Shown here in pieces: positions 20,774-21,981 of a stretch of 21,981 nt of DNA. Position 1 is the first letter of the stretch, and every line of letters starts with the position of its first letter. The notes under the pieces were generated by a model. It did no database searches. It saw nothing but the letters and a program-made list of their open reading frames with translations, and was not told where the DNA came from. This DNA is from Plakobranchus ocellatus (lineage: Eukaryota; Mollusca; Gastropoda; Plakobranchidae), in contig BLXT01003760.1 in NCBI GenBank assembly GCA_019648995.1, positions 81,052 to 103,032 of the forward strand, written 5' to 3'. Position numbers and translations under genes: made by a program.

Positions 20774-21810
20774 CGTTAAAGTAAAACTAGGAGCTGTTTT
20801 AAATGCTATAAAAACTTGACATTGAAGGTAAAGATCTGAGAGTTGTTAGAAATCTATACTGGGACTAAACTGCAGCCATAAAGGAATTGAAAACAATATG
20901 GTGATTTCAAATCTATCAAAAGAGATGTAAGACAGGCTTTGTAATATCCCCTGATCTTTTTAACATATATAGTCAAATAATCTTAAGGAATGTAAAAGAT
21001 GTTCCTGTGTTAAAAGTAAATGGGGAAAATGTTATTAAAGTTACGAATGTTGATGATACAATTTCAATAACAGAATCTGGTGAATAACTTCAAAAATTTT
21101 TAGGCTACATTTTTAAAAAGTAAATAAATGGGCCTGACTCTGAATGTGAAAAAAAAAAAAAATAAAATGCAAGATCATCTCAGCAAAATTCTCAAAGATT
21201 AAATGCAATCTCATTAGAAAAGAGAGCAAACAAAACAAGTTACAAAATTAAAATATCTTGGCCACTGATAACATCGCATGGTGGATGCTCAAGTAAAAGA
21301 AGAAAAAGAGTAGCCAAGGCCAAAGACACACTCCAAAAAATTAAACCAATCCTGATGAACAGAAACAAACAACATCAAATTACAATAATGAAAACATATG
21401 TATGGTCAGTATTGCTATATGGATGTGAGTTTTTGACAATAAACAAGGAATTAGAAAGAAAACTATAAGTATTAGAGATGTGGTTGATCAGAAAAATGAT
21501 GAAGCTATAGTGGACAGAAAAAAAGTATAATGAATTGGTACTGAAAAAGGCTTATCTTGAACGATCACTAATTATAACCATAGAATAGCATCAATACAAT
21601 TTCTAGGACATATTTCACGACATAGTGTATAGAACATCATTCTAGCAGTCACTGGAAAGACTGAAGGCAAACACAGTAGAGGTAGATAGAATAAGTTCAG
21701 TAGAAACTCATGGGCAATAAAGAATGGTAGTAACAGCGACCTTATAAAGTTAAGTAAGAACAGGGCTGGGTGAAGGACTCAAATATCTGTTCCTAGCAGG
21801 GCATCTAAAG
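20774..21810 (+). mobile_element. Second plus-strand family A retrotransposon copy
   Basis: Homologous to about 12340-13735. Shared blocks include AAAGATCTGAGAGT, AAATCTATCAAAAGAG, CTTTTTAACATATA, GATGATACA (degenerate catalytic box near 21052), AAGATCATCTCA, TGCAATCTC and CAAGTTACAAAATT.A, then GTAGAGGTAGA and TGGGCAATA in the 3' part. It starts later in the reverse transcriptase than the first copy and is more decayed, with many stops. It crosses the MITE site without an insert (CTGACTCTGAATGTGAAA near 21134-21151). The 3' tail triplets are lost. Confidence 0.82.
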
Positions 21811-21959
21811 AAGAGAAGAATGTGGAAAAAATTGTTTTTGACATCTCCAACTGTATTCAAATAGGTCAACACTGGTTAAGTCGATGTCCAGGACATATAA
21901 TGTAAAACGTCAACTCGCATAAAAAAATAGATTTACATGATCACCTCCCCTGATTGAAG

Positions 21960-21981
21960 CAAAAAAAAAAAGGGGGGGGGG
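21960..21981. repeat. Poly-A / poly-G run at the window end
   Basis: About 12 A followed by 10 G up to the last base. It may be a genuine simple repeat or a low-quality edge. Confidence 0.85.

Larger units (their letters stand above)
19147..21981 (+). other. Downstream intron of the RLR gene
   Basis: Begins with the donor GTTAGT. I searched by eye for an exon starting in phase 0 with the C-terminal domain pattern (paired Cys..Cys and a G.....K...P.L-like core) and found none. Besides the family A copy at about 20774-21810 it holds only AT-rich sequence. Open frames at 19966-20172 and 20200-20403 (minus) and 20520-20714 (plus) look random. Confidence 0.65.

Overview
The window looks like eukaryotic, intron-rich, AT-rich invertebrate DNA. 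The mobile elements and base composition suggest a lophotrochozoan, perhaps a gastropod snail, but the species call is only an impression. There are no compact bacterial-type genes, and most long open frames here are chance frames in introns.

The one recognisable host gene is the middle of a RIG-I-like receptor (RLR), a cytosolic RNA-sensing helicase of innate immunity, on the + strand. Five exons (2220-2398, 6403-6544, 7122-7382, 15388-15555, 18899-19146) have AG/GT borders and matching phases (0, 1, 1, 1 at the four junctions). Together they give 998 nt, an open frame of 332 residues. They cover the end of the first helicase domain or start of the Hel2i insert, Hel2i itself, the second RecA domain with motifs IV, V and VI, and the helical pincer that follows. 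The N-terminal signalling domains and Hel1 (motifs I-III) must lie before base 1. The C-terminal RNA-binding regulatory domain must lie after base 21981; I found no trace of either inside the window.

The introns (4.0, 0.6, 8.0 and 3.3 kb, plus flanking intron sequence at both ends) hold decayed mobile elements. Intron 1 has a minus-strand RTE-like reverse transcriptase relic (family B, about 4125-5505) beside a fragment of a second family (A) whose 3' tail occurs twice in opposite orientation (5514-5839). Intron 3 has a plus-strand family A relic (about 12044-13740) split by a 390-bp piggyBac-like MITE with a TTAA-type target duplication. Intron 4 has a 1.27-kb pogo/Tigger-like DNA transposon (16666-17934) and an RTE/SINE-like tail (about 18040-18175). 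The last intron has another family A copy (about 20774-21810), which lacks the MITE and so acts as an empty-site control.

Smaller structures include a 98-bp tandem duplication at 1703-1883, diverged 74-bp, 38-bp and 31-bp repeats, and several microsatellites. I see no rRNA, tRNA, CRISPR array or promoter. The most interesting points are the RIG-I-like helicase core itself, the nested MITE with its internal empty-site control, and oppositely oriented copies of one retroelement inside the pre-mRNA of an RNA-sensor gene.
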